Positions 39,750 through 40,754 of a stretch of DNA of 40,754 bases are shown here, piece after piece (position 1 is the stretch's first letter; every line of letters begins with the position of its first letter). A program made the position numbers and the translations under genes. The DNA is from Verrucomicrobiota bacterium (lineage in GTDB: Bacteria; Verrucomicrobiota; Verrucomicrobiia; Limisphaerales; UBA11358), in NCBI GenBank assembly GCA_021324235.1, contig JAJPJM010000178.1:1-40754 (forward strand), written 5' to 3'. Below the pieces are notes generated by a model. That model searched no databases, was not told the origin of the DNA, and was given only the letters and a program-made list of their open reading frames with translations.

Positions 39750-40754
39750 CTATTCCCTGATAAAACGCGCCGGAAGGCCGAATTCGGGCCTGCCCGAGCC
39801 CGGCCCCGAAAGGGTCAGCTCGCCGGGAACCTCGCTGATGGCCTTTAATTTCGGGTGGATCACCCGGCGCCACCAGGGTGGCAGCAGGACCATGGCGATG
39901 GACCAAAAATATCCCGCCGGCAGTTTGGGCGCCTGCGGCTCGGGGGCCAGCAGATAATAAGGTTTCACCGCCAGATGATGATAGGAGTGGTGCCCGACCC
40001 GGAAGGTCGCATAGCTGGAAAAGAAGTGGTAGGTGTCCCAGGAATGTTCCGCGCCGGTCTTTTCATACTCCCCCTCATTCTGTTGGCGGAGCAAACCATA
40101 GTGCTGAATGTAATTGACGGATTCCAGCACGACGTGCGCACCGGCGATGTGGGCCAGGTAAAACAACCATCCCCACGGACCCGCCAGCAGATACAGGGCC
40201 AGCAGGAGCACCAGCTGGCCCACGGCATAGGTGGTCATTTTGTTCCGAAAAATACCCGCCCCGGCGGATGGCTCCCCGGCCACAAAGCGTTTGGCCTCCA
40301 GGTGCCAGGACCGGATCATGCTCCCGGGAATCGTGCGGTAAATGTAGGCGTAAATGCTTTCGTTCAACCAGGCGGTGTTCTCATCCTCGGCGGTCCCGGC
40401 ATGGACGTGGTGGCTGCGGATATGGATGACCTTGTAGTGCGGGTAAAACAAAAACGTGGTGGTGATGCGCTGCAGGATCTGGTCGAGTTTTTCCTTGGCA
40501 TGCAACAACTCGTGGGCGGCGGCAAACCCAATCCCTCCCAACAGACTCGACGTCGCCAGAATCAGGCCGACCTCGATGGCGTTAAAGCGATGGATGGACA
40601 TCGCAAAATAGACCACTGTTCCCATGTAAAACAGGGCGTAGAGCCGGGTGTTCCAATGCAGCAGGGAGATTTCGAAGGGGGAAAAGTCATTTTTATCAAA
40701 ATGACCGTTGTCCTGCCAGCCGGTGAGCAGATCCAGCAACGGCACCACGACGAG
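39750..40754 (-). CDS. AlkB-like membrane di-iron hydroxylase/desaturase (N-terminus cut by window edge)
   Basis: The frame is open to the window end, so the start is missing; 334 codons are visible. The histidine motifs of the AlkB/fatty-acid desaturase superfamily are all present: HELLHAKE, HIRSHHVHAG, NYIQHYGLLR and GHHSYHH. At least four membrane helices lie between them. NYxxHYGL is specific to the alkane 1-monooxygenase branch, so terminal hydroxylation of alkanes or fatty acyl chains with O2 and rubredoxin-delivered electrons is likely. No rubredoxin gene is in view. It lies upstream of the second RRM gene's promoter region on the same strand. Confidence 0.88.
   Translation of the reverse strand, partial: LVVVPLLDLLTGWQDNGHFDKNDFSPFEISLLHWNTRLYALFYMGTVVYFAMSIHRFNAIEVGLILATSSLLGGIGFAAAHELLHAKEKLDQILQRITTTFLFYPHYKVIHIRSHHVHAGTAEDENTAWLNESIYAYIYRTIPGSMIRSWHLEAKRFVAGEPSAGAGIFRNKMTTYAVGQLVLLLALYLLAGPWGWLFYLAHIAGAHVVLESVNYIQHYGLLRQQNEGEYEKTGAEHSWDTYHFFSSYATFRVGHHSYHHLAVKPYYLLAPEPQAPKLPAGYFWSIAMVLLPPWWRRVIHPKLKAISEVPGELTLSGPGSGRPEFGLPARFIRE

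Overview
The window looks like a chromosomal piece of a Gram-negative, fairly GC-rich member of the Verrucomicrobia or a close PVC relative. This is an inference. It rests on the mix of LPS synthesis (lpxD), outer-membrane beta-barrel proteins, mreBCD, glycine-rich RRM proteins, a small lysine/alanine-rich protein with a repeated KMSAA motif, and an HTH-EIIA fusion. No 16S gene is present, so the lineage is not proven.

Layout. Positions 1-2307 (minus) hold mreB-mreC-mreD, the rod-shape operon, with mreD cut by the window edge. An FTR1-type iron permease (2457-3509, plus) and a small membrane protein (3600-3950, minus) follow. From about 4075 to 7107 lies an AT-rich segment that reads as a 3-kb genomic island in the 3' end of a tRNA-Met gene (7090-7161, minus). 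A 17-nt exact copy of the tRNA 3' end lies at the far boundary, still followed by the A73-CCA that the present tRNA gene lacks. The island carries a small membrane protein, a KMSAA-repeat basic protein, two lipoproteins and a probably truncated membrane protein; no integrase is visible. To its right, two degenerate 5'-halves of the same tRNA (7233-7260 and 9916-9943) flank an SGNH-hydrolase/TPR gene.

Positions 10047-15979 (plus) encode envelope and electron-transfer functions: a FadL-type outer-membrane protein, an orphan membrane histidine kinase, and a monoheme cytochrome / porin / diheme cytochrome cluster. Positions 16073-25190 are mixed housekeeping and stress genes: aldo-keto reductase, VOC dioxygenase-like protein, AraC-type O6-alkylguanine DNA methyltransferase, HtrA-like protease without an export signal, membrane-anchored HExxH peptidase, HTH-EIIA fusion, nitronate monooxygenase, HxlR regulator divergent from a pirin, and a TMEM175-family channel.

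Positions 25240-27818 (minus) hold infA, an RRM RNA-binding protein gene, lpxD and tag. Positions 27948-35042 (plus) form a self-contained efflux locus: a TetR repressor with a perfect operator palindrome, an unknown 105-aa protein, a lipoprotein membrane-fusion protein, a 1546-aa natural fusion of an RND permease with its outer-membrane channel, and a 26-aa membrane microprotein with a perfect Shine-Dalgarno sequence. Then come prfC and an ABC-F ATPase (minus), two small ORFs, a second RRM gene (39205-39549, minus), and an AlkB-like di-iron membrane enzyme that runs off the window.

The three strongest observations are: (1) the two RRM genes are duplicated as whole units, with a nearly identical ~130-nt leader, promoter and terminator, which suggests a conserved RNA-level control element; (2) the RND permease and outer-membrane factor are one polypeptide joined through a former signal peptide; (3) the tRNA-Met island boundary is resolved to the base.
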